Shown here piece after piece: positions 17,808 through 27,195 of a stretch of DNA of 64,000 nt. The notes under the pieces are model-generated. The model saw nothing but the letters and a program-made list of their open reading frames with translations, had not been told where the DNA came from and ran no database searches. The stretch comes from Pseudomonas putida. Lineage in GTDB: Bacteria; Pseudomonadota; Gammaproteobacteria; Pseudomonadales; Pseudomonadaceae. The stretch spans positions 231,804-295,803 of the forward strand of contig NZ_JANHKS010000002.1 of assembly GCF_028682175.1 (NCBI RefSeq). The letters run 5' to 3'. Position 1 is the stretch's first letter. Every line of letters begins with the position of its first letter. The translations under genes were made by a program, and so were the position numbers.

Positions 17808-18572
17808 ATGCTCCCGCATAGCATTCAAGGTCATGGGTCACCGGCGTTCGTCCTCATGCATTTTCTGGGTGGCTCGCATCGCACCTGGTCGCCAACCCTT
17901 CCCTACCTTGACCGCACGCATCTGTGCGTGGCACTGGACACGCCAGGTTTCGGTGATGCGGCACACGTTGAAGGCTACAGCGTGGAAGCGATGGCTGACC
18001 ATGTGGATCGCTCAATCCGCGAGTTGGGCCTGACCGATTGCGTATTGGTGGGCCACTCCATGACAGGCAAGGTCGCGGTGGTTCTGGCGTCCCGACATCC
18101 CGCCTACCTGCGGGGCCTGGTGCTGGTCGCCCCCTCTCCTCCCGGCCCGCAGCCGATGACTGACAGTGAGCGTGACGAACAGCGTGCCTACGATAAAAGC
18201 CGGCCTGCCGCCGAGGCGTTCGTGGATGACTCCAGCGCCGTTCGGCTTTCCGATCACCTCAGGGAAATCGCCATCGCCGATGCCGAGCACGTCAACCTGG
18301 CCGCGTGGCGCGCCTGGGTTGACCATGGCAGCCGTGAAGACTGGAGCAGCCGCCTGGGGACGATGAATTATCCCGTGCTGCTGATCTGCGGCGGGGCCGA
18401 CCAGCAAGTGCCCGGCCCTGACGAGCAACGCGCAACCACGCTTGAAGCCTTCCCGCACAGTCAGCTGGAAGTCATTCCCGAGGCCGGGCATCTGATGCCG
18501 CTGCAAACACCCCAGGCCCTGGCAAAGCTGATGCTTGCCTTCGCCAGGCGCATCGCACCTGGCGATCAATGA
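17808..18572 (+). CDS. Alpha/beta hydrolase
   Basis: 254 residues with an alpha/beta hydrolase fold: oxyanion-region FVLMHFLGGSHRTW, nucleophile elbow GHSMTG (Ser), and C-terminal GHLMPLQ (His). It could act as an esterase or a C-C bond hydrolase; the substrate is unknown. The ATG at 17808 is chosen over the upstream in-frame TTG because the additional residues would overlap the end of the nuclease gene's leader without homology. It follows exonuclease III on the same strand by 51 bases, and an SDR follows 63 bases later. Confidence 0.85.
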   Translation: MLPHSIQGHGSPAFVLMHFLGGSHRTWSPTLPYLDRTHLCVALDTPGFGDAAHVEGYSVEAMADHVDRSIRELGLTDCVLVGHSMTGKVAVVLASRHPAYLRGLVLVAPSPPGPQPMTDSERDEQRAYDKSRPAAEAFVDDSSAVRLSDHLREIAIADAEHVNLAAWRAWVDHGSREDWSSRLGTMNYPVLLICGGADQQVPGPDEQRATTLEAFPHSQLEVIPEAGHLMPLQTPQALAKLMLAFARRIAPGDQ

Positions 18573-18635
18573 ACACGCGCCCCTTGGGCACTTGCATGCC
18601 GAGCTGTCGGCACCATCAGTAACAACGAGGTGATT

Positions 18636-19433
18636 ATGGATCTGGGAATCAAAGGCCGCGTCGCGCTGATCACGGGTGCGAGCGGAGGGATCGGGCTGGC
18701 CACTGCCAGGCAACTGAGCGAAGATGGCGTGCTGCTGGTGTTGAGTGACATCAAGCAGGACAAGCTGGAAGAGGCCTATGCGGGCTTGAACATAGACGCC
18801 CTCTTCGTCGCCGCCGACATGACCCGGCAAGATCAGGTCGAACGCGTCGTCAGCCAGGGCCGGGCGAAGTTCGGCAAGATCGACATCGTGGTCCACACGG
18901 CCGGCGTCACGGGGGCCAAGGGCGACCCACTGGAGTTGTCCGACCAGGACTATCTGGAAGCCTGGAACACTGACTTCTTCTCAGCCGTGCGAGTTGCACG
19001 CGCCACGATTCCTGACATGCGCAGCCGCAACTGGGGCCGCTTCGTGTGCATCACCTCGGAAAATGCCACCCAGCCCTATTGGGAAGAAGCGGTCTACAAC
19101 ACCGCCAAGGCATCGCTGGCAGCCTTCATCAAGAACCTGTCGTACAAGGAAGCTGCCCATGGGGTGATGTGCAACACCGTGGCCCCGGCCTTTATCGAAA
19201 CGCCCATGACTGACGGCATGATGAAACAGCGGGCCCAGGAAATGGGCGTGTCGTTCGATGAGGCGATCAAAAGCTTCCTCGATGAGGAACGTCCGGGCAT
19301 TGTGCAGAAGCGCCGTGGCAAGCCGGAAGAAGTCGCCGCGGCCATTGCATTGTTGGTGTCGGACCGCGCCTCGTTCATCAACGGCAGCAACCTGCGGGTC
19401 GATGGCGGTTCGGTGCAGGCGTTGCAGAACTGA
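18636..19433 (+). CDS. Short-chain dehydrogenase/reductase
   Basis: 265 residues. Cofactor motif TGASGGIG near residues 14-21, the acidic SDIKQ end of beta-2 (suggesting NAD preference), HTAG in place of NNAG, catalytic Ser in ITSEN and the YNTAK Tyr-Lys pair. Classical SDR length. The ATG at 18636 is five bases after ACGAGG. It is likely co-transcribed with the hydrolase upstream. The substrate is unknown; 3-oxoacyl or sugar-acid reduction is typical of this SDR subgroup. Confidence 0.88.
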   Translation: MDLGIKGRVALITGASGGIGLATARQLSEDGVLLVLSDIKQDKLEEAYAGLNIDALFVAADMTRQDQVERVVSQGRAKFGKIDIVVHTAGVTGAKGDPLELSDQDYLEAWNTDFFSAVRVARATIPDMRSRNWGRFVCITSENATQPYWEEAVYNTAKASLAAFIKNLSYKEAAHGVMCNTVAPAFIETPMTDGMMKQRAQEMGVSFDEAIKSFLDEERPGIVQKRRGKPEEVAAAIALLVSDRASFINGSNLRVDGGSVQALQN

Positions 19434-19448
19434 TCAACGCCTCCCAGT

Positions 19449-19667
19449 TCAATCGACACGCGAACCCGTGACCGACAGGGTCGAACGTCCTGCGATCCCG
19501 GGTTCGCTGTGCTCTACCGCCGGGCCCAGCAATCGGTAGTGGTGCATATGAAACCTGCTTTCGTCACCGCGCCCGTCCATCTGGGCCCGCAGCGCACTTT
19601 CCAGATGCCACTCACGTATGCGACGCAAACTCTCGACTTGCCGTTTTGATCGGGTATTGCTGGTCAT
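19449..19667 (-). CDS. Small conserved hypothetical protein, paralogue of the one at 36891-37103
   Basis: 72 residues from the ATG at 19667, which has AAGGAGAG at ideal distance. The core reads SKRQVESLRRIREWHLESAL, then a GRGDESRFHMHHYRLLGPAV segment. The protein at 36891-37103 shares SKRQ-ESLR--R-WHL--AL-AQ--GR, E--FH, Y-LL-PAV. It is soluble and basic in its N-terminal half and has no known domain that I recognise. Conservation between two distant copies supports a real gene. It converges on the SDR upstream in coordinates. Confidence 0.72.
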   Translation of the reverse strand: MTSNTRSKRQVESLRRIREWHLESALRAQMDGRGDESRFHMHHYRLLGPAVEHSEPGIAGRSTLSVTGSRVD

Positions 19668-19888
19668 CAGGCTCTCCTTGCCAGTCACCATGGGGACTTA
19701 CAGGTAAGGCAGGGGCTCTTGGCAAAGGTTCGGAAAATTTGCCGCCTGATGAGATCGTCCAACAGGTTAGAAGCTGAGTTCGGGTTTCATGGGCTTCTGA
19801 GAGCGTTCCTTAAGCCGTAGCTTCTGTTCCACCACGACCACAAACGGGGTCGCCGGATGAAACCATTTCTACTCAAGAGGATGATGAA

Positions 19889-20506
19889 ATGAGCCTACGC
19901 ACCTATGAACCGCTCACCGCCGACAACGCCGCCCTGGTTCTGGTCGACCATCAGGTGGGACTGATGACCGGCGTTCGTGACTACTCCACTGGCGAGCTGA
20001 AGCACAATGTGGTGGCGCTCGCCAAGGCGGCACTGGCGCTGAAGCTGCCAATTGTCGTGACCACCACGGCGCGGGACAGCATGTGGGGGCCGACCTTCCC
20101 CGAACTGGTCGAGGCACTGCCCGGCATCGAAATCATCGACCGCTCCTCGGTCAACGCTTACGACGATGACCGCGTGGCCAGCGCCATCGAAGCCACCGGG
20201 CGCAGGAAGCTGATCTTCGCTGGCATCTCGCTTGAGGTCTGCGCCGCATTTCCGGCCATGACCGCCGTGTCGCGGGGTTACGATGCCTACGTCGCAGTCG
20301 ATGCGTCCGGGACATTCAGCGACACCAAGCACCAGGTCGGCCTGTTGCGCATGATGCAGGCAGGGGTGATTCTGTCGGACTACGCGACCCTGATGGTCGA
20401 GATCCTCAAGGACAACGGCAGACCCGAAGCAGGGCCCGTCTATGGCGCGCTGGACATGCCATGGGCAACGCTGGTCGGGCAGATAGCCTCGGCCTACCGT
20501 GGCTGA
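19889..20506 (+). CDS. YcaC-like cysteine hydrolase of the isochorismatase superfamily
   Basis: 205 residues. The catalytic Asp in LVLVDHQVGL (D20), a basic residue in IIDRSSVNAYDD (R85) and the nucleophile Cys in GISLEVCAAFPA (C118) match the YcaC branch of isochorismatase-like hydrolases, whose physiological substrates are unknown. It is cytoplasmic. AGAGGATGATGAA before the ATG is a ribosome binding site. A LysR gene follows 87 bases later on the same strand. Confidence 0.9.
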   Translation: MSLRTYEPLTADNAALVLVDHQVGLMTGVRDYSTGELKHNVVALAKAALALKLPIVVTTTARDSMWGPTFPELVEALPGIEIIDRSSVNAYDDDRVASAIEATGRRKLIFAGISLEVCAAFPAMTAVSRGYDAYVAVDASGTFSDTKHQVGLLRMMQAGVILSDYATLMVEILKDNGRPEAGPVYGALDMPWATLVGQIASAYRG

Positions 20507-20593
20507 AACTCCCTATAACGTCTCTGGAACAACCCGCAATTTACCGGCACACTCCCACCTCAGCGTCCAACCAGACGAACGATGAGGTGACGA

Positions 20594-21505
20594 GTGCTGG
20601 ATCTCAACGACTTCTTTTTCTTTGTCCATGTGGTCGACCGGGGCGGCTTCACCGCCGCCGGTCGAACCCTGCAGATTCCCAAATCCACCCTCAGCCACCG
20701 CATCCAGCAACTGGAAACCAACCTGGGCGTGCGCCTGCTCAACCGCACCTCTCGCAAATTCGGGATGACGGACGCCGGGGCGGAGTTCTACCAGCACGCC
20801 GTGGCCATGCTGCGCGAGGCGGAGCTTGCCGAAAGCACGATCAGGCACCGCCTGACCGAACCCACCGGCACCATTCGTTGCACGGCGGGCAACGCGACGA
20901 TGCAGTATGCGATGTCGGAAATCATCGCTGACTTCCTCGCTCAATACCCCAAGGTCAACGTCGTGTCCCATGCGGCAGACCGCACCGTGGATATCGTCGG
21001 TGAGAACTACGACGTTGCGGTGCGTGCCCATTCCGGCCCATTGCCTGACTCGGATCTGGTGCAGCGCACGCTGGCGCCGGCACCCTGGTTCCTGTTCGGC
21101 GGGGCGGCTTATCTGGACGCCAACGGCGAGCCCCGGACCCCTCAGGATCTGCACAAACATCCCGCATTGTTCATGGCCCGGTCGGGCGTAGCCCCGGTAT
21201 GGCGCCTGCGTCATGCCCATCACGCCAGCGAGGAAGTGGTCATCCCCCTGGAACCACGGCTTCAGAGCGACGACATGACCGGCTTGCAGCATGCCGCGAT
21301 CAGTGGCCTGGGCATTGTGGCGTTGCCGGGTTATGTCTGCCGGGCGGCGGTGCGATCAGGGGCCTTGCGACGGGTGCTGCCGGAATGGCTTGCCGGGGAC
21401 TCCACCATCACGGCGCTCATTCCGTGCCGGCAGGGGCTGCTGCCGTCGGTGCGCGCCTTCCTCGACCATCTGGCCCGGGAGTTTCCGAAAAAGGTGCTGA
21501 TGTAG
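20594..21505 (+). CDS. LysR-family transcriptional regulator
   Basis: 303 residues. N-terminal winged helix (FFFFVHVVDRGGFTAAGRTL, then STLSHRIQQLETNLGVRLL) and a substrate-binding effector domain from about residue 90. The start is a GTG preceded by GAGGTGACGA. It probably controls the pirin-esterase-oxidoreductase genes directly downstream and/or the YcaC-like gene upstream; an inverted repeat (21572-21597) just before the pirin gene is a candidate site. The effector is unknown. Confidence 0.9.
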   Translation: MLDLNDFFFFVHVVDRGGFTAAGRTLQIPKSTLSHRIQQLETNLGVRLLNRTSRKFGMTDAGAEFYQHAVAMLREAELAESTIRHRLTEPTGTIRCTAGNATMQYAMSEIIADFLAQYPKVNVVSHAADRTVDIVGENYDVAVRAHSGPLPDSDLVQRTLAPAPWFLFGGAAYLDANGEPRTPQDLHKHPALFMARSGVAPVWRLRHAHHASEEVVIPLEPRLQSDDMTGLQHAAISGLGIVALPGYVCRAAVRSGALRRVLPEWLAGDSTITALIPCRQGLLPSVRAFLDHLAREFPKKVLM

Positions 21506-21571
21506 ATCGTCCATGAGGCTGGACGTTGAGTCCCGAAAACGACGGCTTCTCGGGATCCGGGTTCGCCTCTA

Positions 21572-21597
21572 GATTGGCCTTCGACACGACGCCAATC
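21572..21597. promoter_or_regulatory. Inverted repeat before the pirin gene, candidate operator
   Basis: GATTGGC and GCCAATC form a perfect 7-bp inverted repeat with a 12-base spacer, 13 bases upstream of the pirin start codon. Position between the LysR gene and its putative target suggests a regulator site; it could also be a leader hairpin. Confidence 0.4.
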
Positions 21598-21610
21598 AGA
21601 GGGCTGCACC

Positions 21611-22489
21611 ATGAATCACATCGCCACGCTTGAACCCGACATGCTCGTTGATCAACGACTGGGCGCAGTCGTTTCGGGCGTCACTCACACAATCGGTGAA
21701 GGCTTCACAGCGCTGCACTTTTCAGAAGCAATGTTCGCCACGCGCATGGATCCGCTGCTGATGGTGGACCACTTCGTGATGACCGCCCCCACCTTCGCGC
21801 CTCATCTGCACGCCGGTATCTCTGCGGTGACCGCGCTGTTCGAAGATTCACAGGGCGATTTTCTGAACCGCGACACCCTGGGTCATAACCTGGCCCTCAA
21901 GGCCGGTGATCTTTACTGGCTGGCAGCCGCCAGCGGCGCGGCCCATGAAGAAACCCCGGCGGCCAATGCCCGCGTCCACGCATTGCAACTGTTCGTCAAT
22001 CTGCCGGCTCATCTCAAGCAGGCACCGGCGCGCACCCTTCACGTCACGGATGAGCAGGTCCCTGTGATTCACGCGCCGGGGCATCGTGTGCGAGTGGTGC
22101 TGGGCCGCAGTGGCGAGTCAACAGGCGCCGAAGGCACACCCGAGCCACTGACCCTGCTTGATGGTTTTCTGCAAGCGAACAGCGCCTTCACTCATGTGCT
22201 GCCCGAGGGGATGCAGGCCTGGATCTATGCAGTCAACGGTAACCTGGTCCTTCACTGCCAGACCGAAGAACGCAATATTGCTGCCGGTCACGCCACCACT
22301 GTGAGCGCCGGTTCCCGGATCGAACTGGCGATGAGTGCAGGCGAGGCGTGCCACTTCGTGCTGATCGCAGGCAAACCCATCGGCGAGCCCTTCATCAAAC
22401 GCGGCCCGCTGGTGATGAGCACCGAGGAAGACATCCGTCGAACCCTCGCCAAGTACGCCAATGGCGGTTTCGGACAGATTCCCGCCTGA
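21611..22489 (+). CDS. Pirin-family bicupin protein
   Basis: 292 residues. The N-terminal cupin has the pirin-type metal-site region APHLHAGISAVTALFEDSQG (canonical HPHxG is HLHAG here) and LYWLAAASGAAHEE; the C-terminal part has the AGKPIGEPFIKRGPLVM signature and the FGQIP tail seen at the end of pirins. Pirins are iron-containing proteins; some have quercetinase activity, others act as regulators. GAGGG precedes the ATG. It heads a three-gene operon with an esterase and a GMC oxidoreductase. Confidence 0.88.
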   Translation: MNHIATLEPDMLVDQRLGAVVSGVTHTIGEGFTALHFSEAMFATRMDPLLMVDHFVMTAPTFAPHLHAGISAVTALFEDSQGDFLNRDTLGHNLALKAGDLYWLAAASGAAHEETPAANARVHALQLFVNLPAHLKQAPARTLHVTDEQVPVIHAPGHRVRVVLGRSGESTGAEGTPEPLTLLDGFLQANSAFTHVLPEGMQAWIYAVNGNLVLHCQTEERNIAAGHATTVSAGSRIELAMSAGEACHFVLIAGKPIGEPFIKRGPLVMSTEEDIRRTLAKYANGGFGQIPA

Positions 22490-22580
22490 TTCACGCCTGA
22501 TCGCAATGCAATCGCGCCGCGCGGCCTCCTGACCGCGTGCAGGGGACCCTTTGCCCTCAACTTCATGCAGGTGACCGAAC

Positions 22581-23516
22581 ATGACCCACATCCTTGCCCC
22601 GGAACGCTTCACCACGCTGCACATTTCGCCTGAAGAGCGCCAGCGTGAATACGCCCTGCGGGAACAGTTCGCGCGGTTCTGGGCGACCACTCCAGGTGAG
22701 CCCAGAGCCGTTTATGACGCCTTCATCGGCGCCACGCCACTGGCGACCGGTACGACCCTGCACGCCATCGATGCCCCAGGCGCGAGTGGCTGGTGGGTGG
22801 CTCCCGCCGACGCCCTGCCCGGCCAGGTCCTGCTGTACCTGCATGGAGGCGGATACGTTCAAGGAAGCGCAGCTGCCTATCGCGGTTTTGTCAGCCAGAT
22901 CGCCCGACGGACCCGCACCGCAGCGCTGGTCATCGATTACCCGCTCGCCCCTGAAAACACGTTCCTTCAGGCCACCGACGCCGCACTGGCAGCCTGGCGC
23001 TGGCTGATCGATCAGGGCTACTCACGCATCGCACTGGTGGGTGATTCAGCGGGAGGCGGCCTGGCGCTGTCGACACTGGCCACCCTTTCCCAATCTGCCG
23101 AAGCCATTGCGCCACTGGCGGGCGTGGTGTTTTCACCCTGGGTCGATCTGACCTTCAGTGGCAGTTCCATGACCGATCCGAACGTGGAAGACCCGCTGAT
23201 CGGCCATGAGTATCTGAAGCAATGCGCCCGCCACTACCTGGTTGGAGCCGATCCAGCGGATCCGCGAGCCTCGCCCCTGTTTGCCTCTCTCGAAGGCCTG
23301 CCGCCGCTGCTGATCCAGGCCGGATCCGACGAGCGCCTGCTGGATGACTCACGCCAGTTCGCGGCGCGCGCGAGAAACGCGGGCGTGCAGGTCGATCTGG
23401 AAATCTGGGAAGGCATGCATCACGTGTTTCAGCTTGACCTTGCCCATCTGCACAGCAGCGCCAGCGCCCTTGATCGTGCCGCCAGCTTTCTGCGCGGCGC
23501 CTTCAGCGCGGCCTGA
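22581..23516 (+). CDS. Alpha/beta hydrolase, hormone-sensitive-lipase-type esterase
   Basis: 311 residues. LYLHGGGYVQGS is the HGG oxyanion motif of the HSL family; GDSAGGGL near residue 154 holds the nucleophile Ser; the Asp is in AGSDERLLDDS and the His in MHHVF. These are cytoplasmic carboxylesterases for short acyl esters. AGGTGACC upstream serves as a ribosome binding site. It lies between pirin and GMC oxidoreductase genes, suggesting degradation of an esterified alcohol (ester cleavage, then alcohol oxidation). Confidence 0.9.
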   Translation: MTHILAPERFTTLHISPEERQREYALREQFARFWATTPGEPRAVYDAFIGATPLATGTTLHAIDAPGASGWWVAPADALPGQVLLYLHGGGYVQGSAAAYRGFVSQIARRTRTAALVIDYPLAPENTFLQATDAALAAWRWLIDQGYSRIALVGDSAGGGLALSTLATLSQSAEAIAPLAGVVFSPWVDLTFSGSSMTDPNVEDPLIGHEYLKQCARHYLVGADPADPRASPLFASLEGLPPLLIQAGSDERLLDDSRQFAARARNAGVQVDLEIWEGMHHVFQLDLAHLHSSASALDRAASFLRGAFSAA

Positions 23517-23564
23517 CCTCATTCATCCATCAGAACAAACGCCCTGAAAACAAGGAGAAAGACC

Positions 23565-25085
23565 ATGGCAACTGAACAGACGCTGGATCAGACATTCGAC
23601 GTTATCATCGTCGGCGGAGGCTCTGCCGGAGCAGTGCTCGCCAACCGCTTGAGCGCGGACTCCTCACGCAGGATCCTGCTGCTCGAGGCCGGGCACGCCT
23701 ACGCCCCATCCGAGTACCCGGACGTGCTCGCCAACGCCAATCGCGTCGGCGGTGATCCGGCACACGACTGGGGTTACCACACCTCGGATCATGCGGGGCT
23801 GGGGCACGACGTCAACGCATTGCGCGGCAAGGTGCTAGGGGGCAGTTCGGCGGTGAATGCCGCTGTGGCCATGCGTGCACGTGCTGCAGATTTCGACAAC
23901 TGGACGCGCAAAGGCATCAAGGGCTGGTCCTTCGATGACGTCTTGCCGGTCTACAAGGCGCTTGAAAACACGCCCAGCGGAGACGACGCCTGGCACGGGC
24001 GCTCGGGCCCTTTCCCGATCCGCCAACGCAGCATGGAAGAAAATACCCCGTCGATGCAGGCGTTCACTCTCGCCTCTGAAGCGGCCGGCCTCAAGCGCAT
24101 CAGCGACTTCAACGGCGCCGAGCAAAACGGCGTCTCGCCCTACCCGCTGAACGTGGTGGACGGCCAACGCATCAATACCGGCATGGCCTACCTGACTGAC
24201 GACATTCGCCGTCGCCCGAACCTGACCATCCTGGGCAATGCAGAAGTGGACCTGGTCACGTTCGAAGGTCAGCAGGCCACCGGCGTACGCCTCATCGATG
24301 GCCAGACACTGTCGGCGCGGCGAGTGATCCTCTCGGCAGGCGCATTCGGCAGCCCGGCCATTCTTCTGCGTTCGGGTATCGGCCCAGCGGCCCACCTTGC
24401 CGAGCTGGGCATCCCGCTTGTCGTCGATGCGCCGGTGGGTAAAACCCTCAAGGAGCATCCCTTCTATTACAACGTGTACGCCCTGAAGCCGGAAACCAAC
24501 TCGATGACACCGGCTGCCGGCGCGATCATCTGGACGCGCTCAAGCGAGGCGCAAGGCGACGCACTGGATCTGCACATCTCCGGGACACACATCTTCGACC
24601 CTGCGCAAAGCCCCACCGGGGGCGCCATCGTGCTGGCGTGCGCCGTCACCTTGCCCAGGTCCGTCGGCTCGGTGCGCCTGGCCAGTCGCGATCCGCGAGT
24701 GGCCCCCGTCATCCGCTATAACTTCTTCCAGGACCCCAGCGACCTGCGGCGCATGATGGAGGCCGTCAAGCTGTCCCGACGCATTGGCAGGACAGCGCCC
24801 TTCAGCGACACCGTCGCATTCGAAATGACCCCTGGGACCGAGATTCAGGACGATGAAGCGTTGAAGCAGGCAATCATCGCATCGGTGGACGGTTATGCTC
24901 ACCCGACTTCCACGGTGCCCATGGGCGCCAGCGATGACCCCGCCGCCGTGGTCGACGAGAACGGCGCCGTGCGGGGAGTCAGCGGCCTGCATGTGGTGGA
25001 TGCGTCGATCATGCCGGAGATCCCTTCGGTCGCGACCAACGTGACCACCATCATGATTGCCGAGGCCATCAGCAGACGGCTTTGA
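23565..25085 (+). CDS. GMC-family FAD-dependent oxidoreductase (choline-dehydrogenase-like)
   Basis: 506 residues. N-terminal FAD site VIIVGGGSAGAVLANRLS, the GMC signature around LRGKVLGGSSAVNAAVAMR, and a C-terminal active-site region with YAHPTSTVPMG (His) and TNVTTIMIAEAIS (Asn/Thr). It oxidises an alcohol to an aldehyde or ketone. A very good AAGGAG ribosome binding site lies eight bases upstream. It ends the pirin-esterase operon and converges on the next LysR gene. Confidence 0.92.
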   Translation: MATEQTLDQTFDVIIVGGGSAGAVLANRLSADSSRRILLLEAGHAYAPSEYPDVLANANRVGGDPAHDWGYHTSDHAGLGHDVNALRGKVLGGSSAVNAAVAMRARAADFDNWTRKGIKGWSFDDVLPVYKALENTPSGDDAWHGRSGPFPIRQRSMEENTPSMQAFTLASEAAGLKRISDFNGAEQNGVSPYPLNVVDGQRINTGMAYLTDDIRRRPNLTILGNAEVDLVTFEGQQATGVRLIDGQTLSARRVILSAGAFGSPAILLRSGIGPAAHLAELGIPLVVDAPVGKTLKEHPFYYNVYALKPETNSMTPAAGAIIWTRSSEAQGDALDLHISGTHIFDPAQSPTGGAIVLACAVTLPRSVGSVRLASRDPRVAPVIRYNFFQDPSDLRRMMEAVKLSRRIGRTAPFSDTVAFEMTPGTEIQDDEALKQAIIASVDGYAHPTSTVPMGASDDPAAVVDENGAVRGVSGLHVVDASIMPEIPSVATNVTTIMIAEAISRRL

Positions 25086-25103
25086 CGCCCACTTTTCCTG
25101 GGG

Positions 25104-25143
25104 GGCGGGCCATCGCGGAAGACTCGGATTCGCGGTGGCCGCA
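25104..25143. terminator. Imperfect hairpin between converging genes
   Basis: GGCGGGCCATCGCG can pair with CGCGGTGGCCGC across a 16-base loop, with one bulge and one mismatch. It lies between the GMC oxidoreductase stop and the stop of the converging LysR gene, where a two-way terminator would be expected, but there is no T-run directly after it. Confidence 0.3.
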
Positions 25144-25175
25144 AGGCCTTTTCTAAAGGTCGGGACGCCGTGCCC

Positions 25176-26030
25176 CTACATCCGGAACGACCGCTGCATC
25201 TCACGCGCCAGCAACTCCACAGCCTCATCCTCCCGGGAGGCCGGGTTGCGCATGAACACGATGTCGTGGTCAGGAATGACCGGCAACCCTTCGAGAATCT
25301 GCATGCGCTCGGTGACCTTGGCGCGGTCGATCACGCTGATGGCCAACCCCGCTTCCACACAGGCCTTGACCGCCTGATTGGAGTGGCTTTCCAGGACGAT
25401 CCGCGAGCGGCGTCCGGATGCCTTCAGCGATTGGACCATGGCCTCACGGTAAGGGCATTGCAGCGCGTGAACCGCCAGCGGCAAGGGGTCATGCTGCGTC
25501 AACGCGGCGCTCGACGGCCCCACCCAGACCGGCGTGGTCGCCATCAGCAGTTGAGTGTCGGGCCCGATATTGCCCTGGGACTGAGCGATGACCGCCGTCT
25601 GCAATTTTCCACGCAGGATCAGCTCGCGCAGCGCATGGCTCGGCCCGGTCCTGAGTTCGAGTACCACGTTTGGCCAGGCCGCGCTGAACGTCGGCAAGAT
25701 ATCCCGGATCACGTGGGCCGCGTATTCGTCAGGCACGCCGACCGTGATGCGCCCTGCCAGGTCGGTCCCGTGCAGGTCGGCCAGCGCCTGATCGTGGCTG
25801 CGCAACAGTTCGGCGGTCGAGGTCAGCAGGCGCTTGCCCAGCAGCGTCAGCGAAATCGACTGGTTGTCGCGGTTCAGCAGCCGGCCGCCCGCCACCGCCT
25901 CCAGGCGCTGAATGTGCACACTGACCGCCGCCGGGCTTTTATGCAGGTGTTCGGCCGCGGCGCTGAATTTGCCGATACGCACCACCGCATGAAAGGTACG
26001 CAAGAGATCGATGTCGAGGATCGCCGTCAT
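25176..26030 (-). CDS. LysR-family transcriptional regulator
   Basis: 284 residues. Winged helix in the first 60 residues (LLRTFHAVVRIGKFSAAAEHLHKSPAAVSVHI) and an effector domain from about residue 88. It is divergent from the EamA transporter gene with 74 bases between, the classical arrangement of a LysR regulator and its target, and similar to known LysR-controlled exporters. An inverted repeat at 26078-26096 lies in the shared region. Confidence 0.9.
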   Translation of the reverse strand: MTAILDIDLLRTFHAVVRIGKFSAAAEHLHKSPAAVSVHIQRLEAVAGGRLLNRDNQSISLTLLGKRLLTSTAELLRSHDQALADLHGTDLAGRITVGVPDEYAAHVIRDILPTFSAAWPNVVLELRTGPSHALRELILRGKLQTAVIAQSQGNIGPDTQLLMATTPVWVGPSSAALTQHDPLPLAVHALQCPYREAMVQSLKASGRRSRIVLESHSNQAVKACVEAGLAISVIDRAKVTERMQILEGLPVIPDHDIVFMRNPASREDEAVELLAREMQRSFRM

Positions 26031-26077
26031 GGTTCAATACCTGTGAAGAAGTACTGCATGATATTTTGATTTATTAG

Positions 26078-26096
26078 ACTACGCCTGTTCCGTAGT
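26078..26096. promoter_or_regulatory. Inverted repeat in the LysR/EamA divergent region
   Basis: ACTACG and CGTAGT flank a seven-base spacer. It lies nine bases before the EamA start, so it may be a regulator site or a leader hairpin that affects translation. Confidence 0.35.
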
Positions 26097-26104
26097 GTCT
26101 GGGA

Positions 26105-27097
26105 ATGAGCCAGCACATTCCGATTCAAGACAACCCTCCCACACGCCACAGCAGGCGTCGGACACTGCCGCTGCCCTTGCTTGAGGCAGGGTTGCTGCTG
26201 ACCTGGAGTTCCGGGTTCATCGGCGCGCGGTTTTCCATCGACTACGCCCCCGCCCTCCTTGTGGTGTTCTGGCGCTGCGTCCTGGTGTGCGTCCTGTTGT
26301 TGCCAGTCGTTTTCCGGTCACTGCGCCAGACGCCCTTTTCCGTCTTGCTGACCAATGCAGGCATCGGGCTGTTGGCGATGGCGGGGTATCTGACCGGGGT
26401 GACGAAGGGCATCGAACTCGGAGTGCCTGCCGGGCTTGCAGCGTTGTGTGCAGACTTGCTGCCGCTGGGCATGGCGGTGCTGGCCGCGCTGGCGTTGGGT
26501 GAGCGCCTGGGTCGGCAAGTCTGGCTGGGCCTGATCGTCGGCCTGCTCGGGGTGCTATGGGTCACGCATGATGCGCTGGTGCTGGGCGACGCTCCGCTGT
26601 GGGCCTACGGCTTGCCGGTGGCCGGCATGTTCTCGCTGGCGGTGGCGACACTCTGGCAAAAGCGCGTCCGTTCAGAGCCGATGGGTCTGCTGCCCAATCT
26701 CTGGGTCCAGTGTTTTGTCTCAAGCTTTGCATTCGCAGCCATCGAAGGCAGCCAAGGCAGCCTGGCCCCCATCCCCACCGCAGGCTTCGCGCTGAGCGTG
26801 CTGTGGACCGTGGCCCTGTCCACCCTCGGAGGGTACGGGCTGTACTGGGTGTGCCTGCGCCGGTCCAGCGCGACCCGCGTCGCCAGCGTGCTCTACCTAA
26901 GCCCGCCGATCACCCTGGTCTGGGCCTGGGCGATGTTCGGCGAGCCGCTGTCGTGGCAGATGGCGGCAGGGATGGCAGTCTCCGCCGTGGGGATCTGGCT
27001 GGTGATGCGCGCCGAAGCCCGAGGTGCTGTCAGCGCCGGTCAAACCCGATCAGTACCTTGCCCAAGTGTTGCGCAGGAGCAACAAAACGAAATTTGA
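26105..27097 (+). CDS. EamA/DMT-family transporter
   Basis: 330 residues with about ten hydrophobic segments in two homologous halves of five, the layout of the drug/metabolite transporter (EamA, RhaT-like) family of inner-membrane exporters. The N-terminal 20 residues are polar and the C-terminal tail (from about 300) is polar too. Substrates of the family are amino acids, their derivatives or toxic metabolites. It is probably regulated by the divergent LysR gene. Confidence 0.88.
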   Translation: MSQHIPIQDNPPTRHSRRRTLPLPLLEAGLLLTWSSGFIGARFSIDYAPALLVVFWRCVLVCVLLLPVVFRSLRQTPFSVLLTNAGIGLLAMAGYLTGVTKGIELGVPAGLAALCADLLPLGMAVLAALALGERLGRQVWLGLIVGLLGVLWVTHDALVLGDAPLWAYGLPVAGMFSLAVATLWQKRVRSEPMGLLPNLWVQCFVSSFAFAAIEGSQGSLAPIPTAGFALSVLWTVALSTLGGYGLYWVCLRRSSATRVASVLYLSPPITLVWAWAMFGEPLSWQMAAGMAVSAVGIWLVMRAEARGAVSAGQTRSVPCPSVAQEQQNEI

Positions 27098-27195
27098 ACC
27101 TCTCAGGCGAATATCCTGCATCACGGATCAGACCCGCTTCGCGATACCACGAAACTGTGTCATGTTGATTTCATAATCGATGACGGATCTGCTCT

